DNA of 64,000 bases from Pelomonas sp. Root1217 (lineage in GTDB: Bacteria; Pseudomonadota; Gammaproteobacteria; Burkholderiales; Burkholderiaceae_C). This document shows positions 8,006-16,541 of this stretch, piece after piece. The DNA lies in contig NZ_LMDC01000030.1 in the NCBI RefSeq assembly GCF_001425705.1, positions 62,001 to 126,000 on the forward strand, written 5' to 3'. The translations under genes and the position numbers were made by a program. Positions within the stretch are counted from its first letter, which is position 1, and every line of letters starts with the position of its first letter. Below the pieces are notes generated by a model that ran no database searches, had not been told where the DNA came from, and saw nothing but the letters and a program-made list of their open reading frames with translations.

Positions 8006-9584
8006 CGGGCTTCCCTTGAGCTCGGGCCAGCGCGGCGCGCAGCACGTCGGCATCGAAGCGGTGCCAGCGCGCGGCCACGATAGCGTCGGGACGGATCAGA
8101 TGAACGCTGCCGGGCCGTGCGCCGTAGCGAGTGGCCGCAACGCCCTCAGCCGGCAGCGTGACAACACGCACACCGGCTGCCGGCGCCGGCCAGCCGAAGG
8201 CCAGCAGCACGAACTCCGAGCCGAACAGCTCGCTGAGCCAGCCCTCGTTCAACGGTGCGTCTGGCGCCGGGCAACCCGGTGCAGGACCACCCGCCCAGGC
8301 CTCGGTGTCCGGCGTGCTCAGCGGCGAGTCGACATGCTCGGTCGGCGCGGACAGACGGCCGCTGTTGACCAAGGGCTTGGCGAAGTCGGTGCGTGCGGCC
8401 AGGTCCAGCGCCGCCTTGCGCAGCCGCAAGCTGAGCGCGCTCTTGGGGCTGATGAAGTCGGTCGCCCGCGTGGAGTGGCCGATGTTGTCGTCCGCCGCCT
8501 CGATGCGCTCGAACTCATAGGCGTCCAGCAGCATGTCGCCCCCTTCCCCCTTGAGCACAGCGGCCAGCTTCCAGCCCAGGTTGTCGGCGTCCTGCACACC
8601 GCTGTTGGCGCCGCGCGCGCCGAAGGGCGAAACCTGGTGGGCCGCGTCGCCGGCGAGCAGCACGCGACCGACGCGAAAGCGCTCGGCCCGGCGGCAGCAG
8701 AACTGGTAGATCGACGACCACACCAGCTCGAAGCCATCGCTGCCCAGCATCGCGGCCACACGAGCCTTGATGCGCTCCGGGTCGCGCTCCGCCTCGACGT
8801 TGGCGTCGCGGCCGAGCTGGAAGTCGATGCGCCACAGGCCCTCGGCCTGCGCATGCAGCAGCACGGACTGGCCGCGGTGGAAAGGCGGATCGAACCAGAA
8901 CCACCGCTCGGGCTTGGCGGGGTCCAGCCCACGCGGGCGCACATCGGGCGCGAGGCGAACATCGGCAATCAGGAAGCGATCCTCAAAGACCTGGCCCTGG
9001 AAGCTCAGGCCCAGCAGCGTGCGCGTGGGGCTGCGCGCGCCGTCGCAACCGACGACCCAGTCGGCGCGCATGTCGAACAGGCCACCGGGCGTGCGCACGT
9101 TCAGTGTCACGCCACCTTCGTCCTGCTCCAGCCCGATCAGCTCATGCCTGCCACGCAGTTCGATGCGCGGGTCCAGCTGCGCGGCGCGTACCAGCTTGGC
9201 CTCGACGAGGTCCTGCTGCAGATTGACCATCGCCGGCATCTTGTGATGCCTCTCCGGCAGCAGGTCAAAGGCATAAGCCTCGCGCTCGCCGTGGAAGACG
9301 CGGCCGCGCTGCCAGCGCACGCCTTCGCGGGCGACCGCCTCGCCGACGCCGAGGCGGTCGAATACCTCCAGCGTCTTCTTGGCCCAGCAAACGGCGCGCG
9401 AACCCTCGCCGATGCGGTCGCTGTCGTCGATGACGACGACCGGCACGTCGCGTTTGGCGAGATCCAGCGCCAGCGTCAATCCCACCGGGCCCGCGCCGAC
9501 GATGATGACGGGCCGCCGTTGCGGTTGGCCGGAGCGTTGCTCGAGGCTCTGGTGATAGGGGTAGTGCGGCAGGTCCATGCCCAC
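7998..9584 (-). CDS. FAD-dependent aromatic monooxygenase
   Basis: The product is a group A flavoprotein hydroxylase of 528 residues (526 if the ATG at 9578 is used instead of the GTG that abuts the upstream stop). It has the Rossmann GxGxxG motif in VIIVGAGPVGLTLALDLA near residue 27, the DG motif in VVGCDGARSPTR, and the GD motif in VLLAGDAAHQVSPFGARG. Relatives include MhpA-like 3-(3-hydroxyphenyl)propionate hydroxylases and phenol hydroxylases. Lying directly upstream of hmgA, it may hydroxylate an aromatic acid such as 3-hydroxyphenylacetate to give homogentisate; that assignment is inference from context. Confidence 0.85.
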   Translation of the reverse strand: MGMDLPHYPYHQSLEQRSGQPQRRPVIIVGAGPVGLTLALDLAKRDVPVVVIDDSDRIGEGSRAVCWAKKTLEVFDRLGVGEAVAREGVRWQRGRVFHGEREAYAFDLLPERHHKMPAMVNLQQDLVEAKLVRAAQLDPRIELRGRHELIGLEQDEGGVTLNVRTPGGLFDMRADWVVGCDGARSPTRTLLGLSFQGQVFEDRFLIADVRLAPDVRPRGLDPAKPERWFWFDPPFHRGQSVLLHAQAEGLWRIDFQLGRDANVEAERDPERIKARVAAMLGSDGFELVWSSIYQFCCRRAERFRVGRVLLAGDAAHQVSPFGARGANSGVQDADNLGWKLAAVLKGEGGDMLLDAYEFERIEAADDNIGHSTRATDFISPKSALSLRLRKAALDLAARTDFAKPLVNSGRLSAPTEHVDSPLSTPDTEAWAGGPAPGCPAPDAPLNEGWLSELFGSEFVLLAFGWPAPAAGVRVVTLPAEGVAATRYGARPGSVHLIRPDAIVAARWHRFDADVLRAALARAQGKPDA

Positions 9585-10553
9585 TCAAGCGCCTTCAAGC
9601 GCCTTCCACATGTCGACGTCGCGCTCGGCCGTCCAGATGCGCGGGTGCGCGATGCCGCCGGCTTCATCAAAGGCGCGGGTCACGTCGAAAGGCATGCAGT
9701 GGTCGAAGATGACCCAGTGGCCGTACTTGGGCCGCAGAGCGGCCATCGTGCGTTGATAGACCGGCTTGAGCTCTTCGCCAGCAGCAACGCCGGCCTGCAC
9801 GGCGCCGTACAGCTCGCTGACGAAGGCACGCGTGCCGGCCAGGCCCGCGGCAACCTGCTCTGCGCCCTTCAATGCCGGCCCGCGGCCGGGAACGAGGGCG
9901 GTGGCGTTTAATGCAGCAATGGCGTCCAGCGTCGAAGGCCAGTCGGCAAAGTGCGCGTCGCCACAGTAGGGCGTCGCGTCGAACTCGACCAGGTCGCCGC
10001 TGAACAGCACGCGCTCCTCTGGCAACCACGCCACTGTGTCACCGGCCGTGTGCCCGCGCCCCGGCGAGAACATCTCGACCTTCACGCCACCCAGGTCCAG
10101 CGTCAGCCGGCCCGAGAACGTCAACGTCGGCCAGGTCAGCCCAGCCGGCACGGACTCGACACTGCGGAACAGCCGTGGGAAGCGGCCAATCTCGCTGGCC
10201 TTGTCCTGCTCGCCCCGCTCCTTGATGAGCGCGAGTGTCGCGTCGCTGGCGATGACCTGCTCAAGGCCCTCTGCCTTGAAGGCCGACGCACCCAGCACCC
10301 GCACCGCGTGGTAATGGCTGAGCAGCACGTACTTGATCGGCACGCTGCTCACTTCGCGGATGCGACGGATGACGTCGGCCGCCATCACAGGCGTGGCCTG
10401 GGTGTCGATGACCATCGCTGCGTCTCGGCCGATCACGATGCCAGTGTTCGGATCGCCCTCGGCCGTGTACGCCCAGGCGTGCTCAGACAGGCGCTCGAAA
10501 GTGACCTTTTTCTCTTCCAGGTCGGCTTGCGAGGCAAAGGCTTTGGACGTCAT
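9585..10553 (-). CDS. MBL-fold metallo-hydrolase-like protein
   Basis: A 322-residue protein of the metallo-beta-lactamase fold (VTFERLSEHAWAYTAEGDPNTG, GRGHTAGDTVAWLPEERVLFSGDLVE). The usual HxHxDH zinc motif is altered: the segment reads SHYHAVRVLGASAF, so the first two histidines remain but the Asp and following His positions are Val and Arg. The later His (GHTAGD) and Asp (SGDLVE) are present. It may bind one metal or have lost hydrolase activity. It is the first gene of the homogentisate operon, and the next gene starts at the base after its stop. The ATG at 10553 is preferred over one 15 bases upstream, which would add MLESC. Confidence 0.8.
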   Translation of the reverse strand: MTSKAFASQADLEEKKVTFERLSEHAWAYTAEGDPNTGIVIGRDAAMVIDTQATPVMAADVIRRIREVSSVPIKYVLLSHYHAVRVLGASAFKAEGLEQVIASDATLALIKERGEQDKASEIGRFPRLFRSVESVPAGLTWPTLTFSGRLTLDLGGVKVEMFSPGRGHTAGDTVAWLPEERVLFSGDLVEFDATPYCGDAHFADWPSTLDAIAALNATALVPGRGPALKGAEQVAAGLAGTRAFVSELYGAVQAGVAAGEELKPVYQRTMAALRPKYGHWVIFDHCMPFDVTRAFDEAGGIAHPRIWTAERDVDMWKALEGA

Positions 10554-10576
10554 GCAACTCTCCAGCATCGAGAGCC

Positions 10577-10620
10577 GAAATTTATCCTATTGCGAATCAA
10601 TTCATCAATATAGAATTTTC
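10577..10620. promoter_or_regulatory. AT-rich divergent promoter region
   Basis: This AT-rich stretch lies between the divergent MBL and IclR genes. It contains an imperfect dyad with CTATTG (10587-10592) facing CAATATAG (10606-10613), and outer GAAATTT and AGAATTTTC arms. IclR proteins commonly bind such dyads between themselves and their target operon, so it is the best candidate operator and promoter for both directions. Confidence 0.45.
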
Positions 10621-10623
10621 GGG

Positions 10624-11349
10624 ATGGTTGAGCCCAAGACCCCCAGAGGCATCCAGAGCATCGAAGTCGGCGGCCAGTTGCTACTGGCCCTGGCCCATCA
10701 GGGTCGGCCCATGGCGTTGAAGGACCTCGCTCGCGAGGCGGGCATGACGCCGGCCAAGGCCCATCCCTACTTGGTCAGCTTTATCAAACTGGGCCTGGTG
10801 GAGCAGGACGGCGGCAGCGGCCCCTATGGGCTGGGGCCGCTGGCCTTGCAACTCGGTCTGATCAGTCTTCAGCAGTACGACCCGGTGCGCCTGGCCACAC
10901 CCGTCATTGAGGAACTGGCCTTGCAACTCGGCCACACGGTGGCCATCGCGGTCTGGGGCACGCGCGGCCCCACCATCGTGCGCGTGGCCGAGGGGCCGAT
11001 GCCGGTGCACATCAGCATGCGCCACGGTACGGTGATGAGCCTGGCGGGCACGGCGTCGGGGCGGCTGTTCGCCACTTGGCGCGCCGACGAGGCCGCGACA
11101 CTCGGTGAACCGCTGCCGGACCCCGCCGTCACTGCCGCGGTGCGCGAGCAAGGGCTTGCGACCTCGCGCGACGGCGTGGTTCCCGGCGTCAGCGCGGCTG
11201 CTGCACCCATCTTCGACGCATCGGGCCGCCTGGTGCTGGCCCTCACCGCTATCGGTCCGAGCCCGAACTTCGACACGACGCTGAACGGCGCCTTGTCCGT
11301 TTCACTTCGCGAAGCCGCCTCGCTGCTGTCGCGACGCCTCGGCCACTGA
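10624..11349 (+). CDS. IclR-family transcriptional regulator
   Basis: A 241-residue IclR-type protein. The N-terminal winged helix (IQSIEVGGQLLLALAHQGRP, LKDLAREAGMTPAKAHPYLV) is followed by the effector domain (VIEELALQLGHTVAIAVWGTRGPTIVRV, ATSRDGVVPGVSAAAAPIFD). IclR proteins regulate aromatic and acetate catabolism. Being divergent from the MBL-monooxygenase-hmgA-fahA operon, it is the likely regulator of that operon, probably answering to an aromatic acid. The ATG at 10624 is chosen because it opens the canonical domain; the reading frame extends upstream into the divergent gene. Confidence 0.9.
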   Translation: MVEPKTPRGIQSIEVGGQLLLALAHQGRPMALKDLAREAGMTPAKAHPYLVSFIKLGLVEQDGGSGPYGLGPLALQLGLISLQQYDPVRLATPVIEELALQLGHTVAIAVWGTRGPTIVRVAEGPMPVHISMRHGTVMSLAGTASGRLFATWRADEAATLGEPLPDPAVTAAVREQGLATSRDGVVPGVSAAAAPIFDASGRLVLALTAIGPSPNFDTTLNGALSVSLREAASLLSRRLGH

Positions 11350-11416
11350 TCGGCTCTCGCCGGCGTTCGATGGCCGGCGACCCGAGCCAGCGGCGCAGTC
11401 GGTCGACTCAGTCAAA

Positions 11417-11445
11417 CGCCCTGGAGCAATCCAGGGCGCTTTTCC
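11417..11445 (+). terminator. Rho-independent terminator after iclR
   Basis: CGCCCTGGA, a GCAA loop and TCCAGGGCG form a perfect 9-bp stem, followed by CTTTTCCTT. It lies 68 bp after the IclR stop on the plus strand. Another GC-rich hairpin (TCGCCGGC/GCCGGCGA, 11357-11380) precedes it. Confidence 0.85.
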
Positions 11446-11473
11446 TTGATGGGGCTTGCCGTGTGTTGTCAGA

Positions 11474-11779
11474 TCAGAACGGAATACATGACCTGCCCGA
11501 AGCTTCCGGCGGGCAGTACATCTCGTCGTAATAGATCCGGTGCTCGCCCAGTTCGAATCGGAGGTTGCCAATCGCGATGGACATGATCAGGTCGTGGGAT
11601 CCCGCCTGATGCGGGTAACCCTGCGGGCCATAAACACGGCGCTTCGGATCGCCGATGTCGACAGTCATGGCAGGCAGGTTCTGGAATCCACCCGCGATCT
11701 TGTTCTTGAGCTGAGCCAGATTGAGCCCGGGCGCCCCGAACACTGCTCCCTGCCTTCGTCGCCGCCACTGGTGAACCAC
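11474..11779 (-). CDS. Hypothetical protein, doubtful
   Basis: A possible 101-codon gene starting with GTG, or 64 codons from an ATG at 11668. The readable part includes MTVDIGDPKRRVYGPQGYP and ends EASGRSCIPF. I do not recognise a family. It has no obvious ribosome binding site, signal peptide or membrane segment. It lies in the only gene-poor stretch longer than 300 bases (11350-11823), between the iclR terminator and the 3' end of a LysR gene. It could be a small gene, a decayed fragment of a larger one, or a chance frame. Confidence 0.3.
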   Translation of the reverse strand: MVHQWRRRRQGAVFGAPGLNLAQLKNKIAGGFQNLPAMTVDIGDPKRRVYGPQGYPHQAGSHDLIMSIAIGNLRFELGEHRIYYDEMYCPPEASGRSCIPF

Positions 11780-11823
11780 GACTTACTTTGAGGCCGAAGC
11801 CAGGTCAAACGGCGGCGGGGAGG

Positions 11824-12702
11824 CTAGCCCGCCAGCACCAGCGCGCCCTCGGGGTAGCGGCTGCCCATGAAGTCCACGAAGGCCTTCACCTTCGGGCTGG
11901 CCAGGCGCCGGGAGGTGTGCAGCACCCACAGCTCGACCTCCTTGCCATCCAGGCTGCCCCACTGCAGCAGTCCGCCGTCATTGACTTGCTGCCCGACGAT
12001 GGACCGCGGCACCAGCGCGGCACCGGCGCCTGCCAGCGCGGCGTCCCTGAGCATCAGCATCGACGTGAGCCTGAGCACCGGCACGGGCTCGATCAGCAAG
12101 CGGCCCTCGTCGACAGACCAGGTCTCGCCGTCCCGATAGGCGCTGACGACGGCGGGCACGCGCACGGCCGCAGCGCCAGGTGCGGGCCTGGCGATGGACG
12201 GCGCGGCGACGACCACGAGGCGGTCCTTCGCGAAACAGCGGCCCACCAGCGCCGTGTCCACCCGCGGGTTGGGACGGATGGCGACGTCGAACTGCTCGTC
12301 GACGAGATCGACGACCCGGTCCTCCGCCACCACCTCCAGCGTGACGTCGGGATAGAGCCGGCGGAACTCCGCGCACAGCCGCCCCATCGCCAGCTGTGAA
12401 AACAGGATGGGCGCCGCCACGCGCAGGCGCCCGGCCACCTTGCCGCTGCCTTCCCGCGCCGCGCCGATGGCATCGGCCACCTCGTGCATGGGGCCTTCGG
12501 TGCGGCTGAGCAGCAGCTGACCGGCCTCGGTCAGCTCCAGACCCTTGCCGCCGCGTTCGATGAGGCGAACGCCCAGTTGCTCCTCCAGGTCGGCCACCCG
12601 CCTGGACAGCGTGGCCTTGGAGCGCCGGCTGGCCCGGCTGGCTCGGCCAAAGCCACCGTGGGTGGCCACGAGGTTGAAGTCGGTCAGGGCGTTCAGGTCC
12701 AT
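11824..12702 (-). CDS. LysR-family transcriptional regulator
   Basis: A 292-residue LysR protein with the N-terminal helix-turn-helix (LNALTDFNLVATHGGFGRAS, SKATLSRRVADLEEQLGVRL) and a periplasmic-binding-like effector domain (FDVAIRPNPRVDTALVGRCF). It looks like the CrgA/DsdC-like branch that commonly controls a divergent oxidoreductase gene. The start MDLNAL at 12702 suits the family better than an ATG seven codons upstream. The NmrA-like gene begins 143 bp away in the opposite direction and is the likely target. Confidence 0.9.
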   Translation of the reverse strand: MDLNALTDFNLVATHGGFGRASRASRRSKATLSRRVADLEEQLGVRLIERGGKGLELTEAGQLLLSRTEGPMHEVADAIGAAREGSGKVAGRLRVAAPILFSQLAMGRLCAEFRRLYPDVTLEVVAEDRVVDLVDEQFDVAIRPNPRVDTALVGRCFAKDRLVVVAAPSIARPAPGAAAVRVPAVVSAYRDGETWSVDEGRLLIEPVPVLRLTSMLMLRDAALAGAGAALVPRSIVGQQVNDGGLLQWGSLDGKEVELWVLHTSRRLASPKVKAFVDFMGSRYPEGALVLAG

Positions 12703-12844
12703 ATCGTCTCGATTCGAAGACACATTGTCCTGATTTTGGCGTCTGTGTTTATGGATTGCAACGATCTATCTTTCGTCCAAGCCAAGCGAAACGAACGCGC
12801 GGCCCCTGATCCCTCCCCTCAACCCGTTTTCAAGAGAGTCCATC

Positions 12845-13717
12845 ATGAGCATCCTCGTCATCGGTTCCACCGGCACCGTCGGTTCCCTCGTCGTCCAAGG
12901 TCTGGCCAAGCAAGGCGCCCAGGTCAAGGCGATGGTCCGCCGCACCGGCACTCTGTCCCTGCCCGCCGGCGTCGACGGCGTCGTCGCCGACCTCGGCGAC
13001 GTGAACTCCCTGCGCCTGGCGATGAGCGGCGTGCGCACGCTGTTCCTGCTGAACGCCCTCGCTCCCGACGAGGTCACGCAGTCGCTGCAGGCGCTCAGCG
13101 TCGCCCGCGAAGCCGGCATCCAGCGCATCGTCTACCTTTCGGTCATCCACGCCGATCTCTACACCGACGTGCCCCACTTCACCGGCAAGCACACGGTGGA
13201 GCGCATGATCGAAAGCCTGGACCTGCCGGCGACGATCCTGCGGCCGGCCTATTTCATGCAGAACGACGCCGCCATCCAGTCGGTCATCGAAGGGTATGGC
13301 GTCTTCCCGATGCCCATCGGCGCCAAGGGCTGCGCCATGGTGGATGTGCGCGACATCGCCGACATCGCCGTGGCCGAGCTGCTGCGTCGCGACCGCTCAG
13401 CCGAGCCCCTGCCCCGCCTGACGCTGGAAGTGGCCGGCAACGAGGTCTTCACCGGCGAGGCGGCTGCCGCCGTCTGGGCCCAGGCGCTGAATCGCGAGAT
13501 CCGCTACGGCGGCGACGACGTGCAGGCCTTCGAGGCCCAACTGACAGCACAGCACGTGCCCGCCTGGATGGCCTACGACCTGCGCCTGATGATGAGCCGC
13601 ATCCAGCAGCTCGGCCAGATTCCCGCCGCCGGCGCCACCCGCACGCTGGAAAAGATCCTGGGCCGCCCGCTGCGGACCTACCAGGCCTTCGTGGCCGAGC
13701 GGGTCAAGGCCGCCTGA
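12845..13717 (+). CDS. NmrA-family NAD(P)-binding protein
   Basis: A 290-residue protein of the atypical short-chain dehydrogenase fold, NmrA/HSCARG-like. It opens with the nucleotide-binding motif MSILVIGSTGTVGSLVVQGL and has a VVADLGDVNSLRLAMSGV segment and ATILRPAYFMQN. Members are redox sensors or NAD(P)H-dependent reductases such as quinone reductase QorB. It has no catalytic YxxxK in the classical position, consistent with the subfamily. The start follows GAGAGTCCATC. The divergent LysR gene is its probable regulator. The substrate is unknown. Confidence 0.85.
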   Translation: MSILVIGSTGTVGSLVVQGLAKQGAQVKAMVRRTGTLSLPAGVDGVVADLGDVNSLRLAMSGVRTLFLLNALAPDEVTQSLQALSVAREAGIQRIVYLSVIHADLYTDVPHFTGKHTVERMIESLDLPATILRPAYFMQNDAAIQSVIEGYGVFPMPIGAKGCAMVDVRDIADIAVAELLRRDRSAEPLPRLTLEVAGNEVFTGEAAAAVWAQALNREIRYGGDDVQAFEAQLTAQHVPAWMAYDLRLMMSRIQQLGQIPAAGATRTLEKILGRPLRTYQAFVAERVKAA

Positions 13718-13727
13718 TCTCCTGCGG

Positions 13728-14939
13728 CTAGGGCGAGGGCGTAACGCGCAGCATCAACACGCCGTGAGGCTTCACGCTGCCGCCGACCTCGCCCGACGCG
13801 CCGCGGGTCTTCTTGCCCGACCACAAGTCGTGGACCTCAGCCTTGATGCGCGGCGCGAGGTCCAGCTGCTCCCACGTCACCTTGATGTCGGCCGCGGTTT
13901 CGCCGCGGTTGAACAGCACCGCCGCGCGTTCGCCACCGGCCAAGGTGCGCACCCAGACTTCCAGGTTGCCCTGACGCCAGACGCGCCGGCCCTGCCGGCC
14001 TAGCGGGTCCTGGTCGACCCTGATGACCTCGGCGTTGGTCAGGATGCGGCGGGTGTCCGCATCCATCTTGGCCATGTCGTTGCCCGCCACCAGCGGCGCA
14101 GCCAGCATGGCCCAGATCGAGAAATGGCTCTCGTACTCGGTCGTCGTCATGCCGCCGTTGCCGACCTCGAGCATGTCGGGGTCGTTCCAGCCGTTGGGCG
14201 CGGCGTCGGCCCACAGGTCGGCATTCATGTCGATGATGTCCAGCAGGCCGTGCGACCACTCCTTCTTGCCCTTCCAGGCATCCCAGATGTCGCCGGTCGT
14301 GCGCCACAGATGGCCGACGGGATGGGCCCAGCGGCCCGGCTGGCTGCCGCCCCATTCGCAGATGGACAGCACGATGTCACGGCCCGATTCGCGCAGCGCC
14401 TTGGCCATGATGGTGTAGGCCGCCTCGGGGTTGCGCGGGCCGGTGTAGCACCAGTCGTACTTCAGCCAGTCCACGCCCCATTTGGCGTATTGGCGCGCGT
14501 CCTGGAACTCGTGGCCGGCACTGCCCGGGCGGCCGCCGCAGGTTGCAGCACCGGCATCGGAATAAAGGCCGAACTTCAGGCCCTTGGAGTGGACATAGTC
14601 GGCCAGCGCCTTGATGCCGCTCGGGAAGCGCTCGGGGTCGGCCTGGATGTTGCCGTCCGCATCGCGGCTCTTTTGCCAGCAGTCATCGATGACGATGTAG
14701 CGGTAGCCCGCGTCCTTCATGCCGGAGGCGACCATCGCGTCCGCCTGTTCGCGGATCAGCTTCTCGCTGACGTTGCAGGCGAACTTGTTCCACGAGTTCC
14801 AGCCCATCGGCGGCGTCGGCGCGAGGTTGGGCTTGCGGGCGTCGAGCTTGAGGGTTTCGTGCGGGGCGGCCACCGCGCCAGCCGCTGCGACGCAGGCCGA
14901 CACGGCCAGCAATACGCGGCGCAACCAGGTTGAGGTCAT
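13728..14939 (-). CDS. GH27 alpha-galactosidase
   Basis: A secreted 403-residue alpha-galactosidase of family GH27 with a cleavable signal peptide (LLAVSACVAAAGAVAA). Diagnostic segments are PTPPMGWNSWNKFACNV, YIVIDDCWQKSRD, the nucleophile D162 in DWLKYDWCY, and the probable acid/base D217 in TTGDIWDAW. It would release alpha-1,6-galactosyl side groups from galactomannan or galactoglucomannan, or from raffinose-type oligosaccharides. It follows the GPH permease by 18 bp on the same strand, so it is very likely the second gene of that operon and under the LacI-type operator at 16469. Confidence 0.95.
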   Translation of the reverse strand: MTSTWLRRVLLAVSACVAAAGAVAAPHETLKLDARKPNLAPTPPMGWNSWNKFACNVSEKLIREQADAMVASGMKDAGYRYIVIDDCWQKSRDADGNIQADPERFPSGIKALADYVHSKGLKFGLYSDAGAATCGGRPGSAGHEFQDARQYAKWGVDWLKYDWCYTGPRNPEAAYTIMAKALRESGRDIVLSICEWGGSQPGRWAHPVGHLWRTTGDIWDAWKGKKEWSHGLLDIIDMNADLWADAAPNGWNDPDMLEVGNGGMTTTEYESHFSIWAMLAAPLVAGNDMAKMDADTRRILTNAEVIRVDQDPLGRQGRRVWRQGNLEVWVRTLAGGERAAVLFNRGETAADIKVTWEQLDLAPRIKAEVHDLWSGKKTRGASGEVGGSVKPHGVLMLRVTPSP

Positions 14940-14957
14940 GAAAAATCTCCGTTGGTG

Positions 14958-16433
14958 TTAGACGGTGCCGCGGCGGGCTTCCAGTTCGGCGCGGATCTCG
15001 TTCATGCGCTGCTCGGTCAGGAAGTAGCGTGACACGACGACCAGCGCGATCAGCAGGCCCACAATGGGGATGCTCGAGAGGCAGAGACGGATCAGAAAAA
15101 TGGCGTCTTCGCCCTGGACGGGCAGCTTGGCGTTGAAGCCCGTGAAGGCCAGCACCCAGCCCGAGGCGCTGTTGCCAAGGGCCAGGCCGACCTTGGAGAT
15201 CCAGGATCCGCAGGCGGCGAACGAACCTTCACGGCGCTGGCCGCTGGAGAGTTCGTCGTGGTCGATGACGTCGGCCATGGCCGAGCCGTAGATCGTCCAG
15301 AAGCCGGCGCCGATGAAGGCCACGCCGCCGCTGGCGAACAGCTGCAGCCAGGGCAGCTGCGGGTTGTAGAAGAACCAGTCGCCGATGAAGGCGGCGATGC
15401 CCAGCCAGAGCACGGTCATCAGCGCGTTGCGCTTTCCCCAGCGCCTGGCCACCCAGCCCGCGAAGGCGATGCCGACCAGGCCGCTGATGAGGCCGGCCAC
15501 GCCCATCAGCGAGTTCCACTTCGTGGCCTCCACGACGTTGCCGCCGCAGACGTAGTAAACGGTGGCGTAGTAGCCCAGCAGGCCCACCATGGCCGTTGCC
15601 ATGTTGTAGGTCAGCATGGTGCCGAGCATCAGCCGGAAGGGCTTGTTCTTCAGCGTGCGGTAGAGGGTGTCCTTGAAGGGCACGCGCTGACGGCTCTGGG
15701 CGACGAAGCTCTCGTAATAGCGCTCGCGCGTCAGCGAGAAAATCACAATGGCCAGCACCACCAGGATGCCGCCCAGGATGGCGGTGTAGACCTGGGCACC
15801 CAGCAGGATGTCGGGCTTACCGCTGGCGTCGTGGAAGAAGTAAAGCGTCGTGAACTGCGCAGCGACGAACATGCCCAGCTCGGGAATCTTCTGGATCGCG
15901 TTCTTGATGGACATCACGCGCGTGCGCTCGTGGTAGCCCGGCGTCAGCTCGGCAGCTAGGCTGTTCCAGGGCATCGCGAAGCAGCTCATGACCGGCGCGT
16001 AGAGGCAGGTCGAGACGAGGAGGAAGATGAAGTACTCGGTATCACTCCAGCCCCGCCCGACGGCAAACAGCAGCGGCAGACCGATGCCCGTCAGGATGCC
16101 GCCGACCAGGATGAAGGGGCGCCGGCGCCCCCAGCGGCTGCGGGTGTTGTCGGAGATCCAGCCGAACGTCGCGTCGGACACCGCGTCCGCAAAGATCTTG
16201 ATGCCCATGGCCATCGAGATCAGCTGCGGCGCCACACCCAGGCCGATGTTGAAGACGTGGAAGACCAGGGACTGGTAGAGCCAGTGGCCCCACATGTCGT
16301 GGAAGGAGCCGAGGCCGAAGCCGATCTTCTGCGGCACGGGCACGTGGTCGGCCGCAAGTGTGGCCGCCGGCGGCGCGGAGGCGGACGGGCGCTGCACGGG
16401 CGGCATGGCGGCCCCTTCGGGATCGGCGATCAA
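14958..16433 (-). CDS. GPH-family sugar:cation symporter
   Basis: A 491-residue glycoside-pentoside-hexuronide (GPH) type major facilitator. The family signature region is clear: IGFGLGSFHDMWGHWLYQSL, KIFADAVSDATFGWISDNTR and RSRWGRRRPFILVGG. It has about 12 membrane segments. It would import short oligosaccharides or glycosides across the inner membrane. It is the first gene of a minus-strand operon with the GH27 enzyme, and a TGTTTA-type LacI operator lies 36 bp upstream. An internal ATG nine codons in is a possible alternative start. Confidence 0.92.
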   Translation of the reverse strand: MIADPEGAAMPPVQRPSASAPPAATLAADHVPVPQKIGFGLGSFHDMWGHWLYQSLVFHVFNIGLGVAPQLISMAMGIKIFADAVSDATFGWISDNTRSRWGRRRPFILVGGILTGIGLPLLFAVGRGWSDTEYFIFLLVSTCLYAPVMSCFAMPWNSLAAELTPGYHERTRVMSIKNAIQKIPELGMFVAAQFTTLYFFHDASGKPDILLGAQVYTAILGGILVVLAIVIFSLTRERYYESFVAQSRQRVPFKDTLYRTLKNKPFRLMLGTMLTYNMATAMVGLLGYYATVYYVCGGNVVEATKWNSLMGVAGLISGLVGIAFAGWVARRWGKRNALMTVLWLGIAAFIGDWFFYNPQLPWLQLFASGGVAFIGAGFWTIYGSAMADVIDHDELSSGQRREGSFAACGSWISKVGLALGNSASGWVLAFTGFNAKLPVQGEDAIFLIRLCLSSIPIVGLLIALVVVSRYFLTEQRMNEIRAELEARRGTV

Positions 16434-16468
16434 GACTGTCTCCTTCGCCTGGCACTGAGCGAGGCGGT

Positions 16469-16481
16469 ATTTTAGTAAACA
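16469..16481. promoter_or_regulatory. LacI-type operator, GPH/GH27 operon
   Basis: ATTTTAGTAAACA matches 11 of 13 bases of the local dyad TGTTTAGTAAACA and lies 36 bp upstream of the GPH permease start. Related sites precede the LacI gene, the PfkB gene and the ABC importer. Confidence 0.6.
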
Positions 16482-16541
16482 GCCCTATTTTCGTTCGTCG
16501 ATCACACAAACGAAAGGCGGTGCAACTACCTAGGCAGCCCT

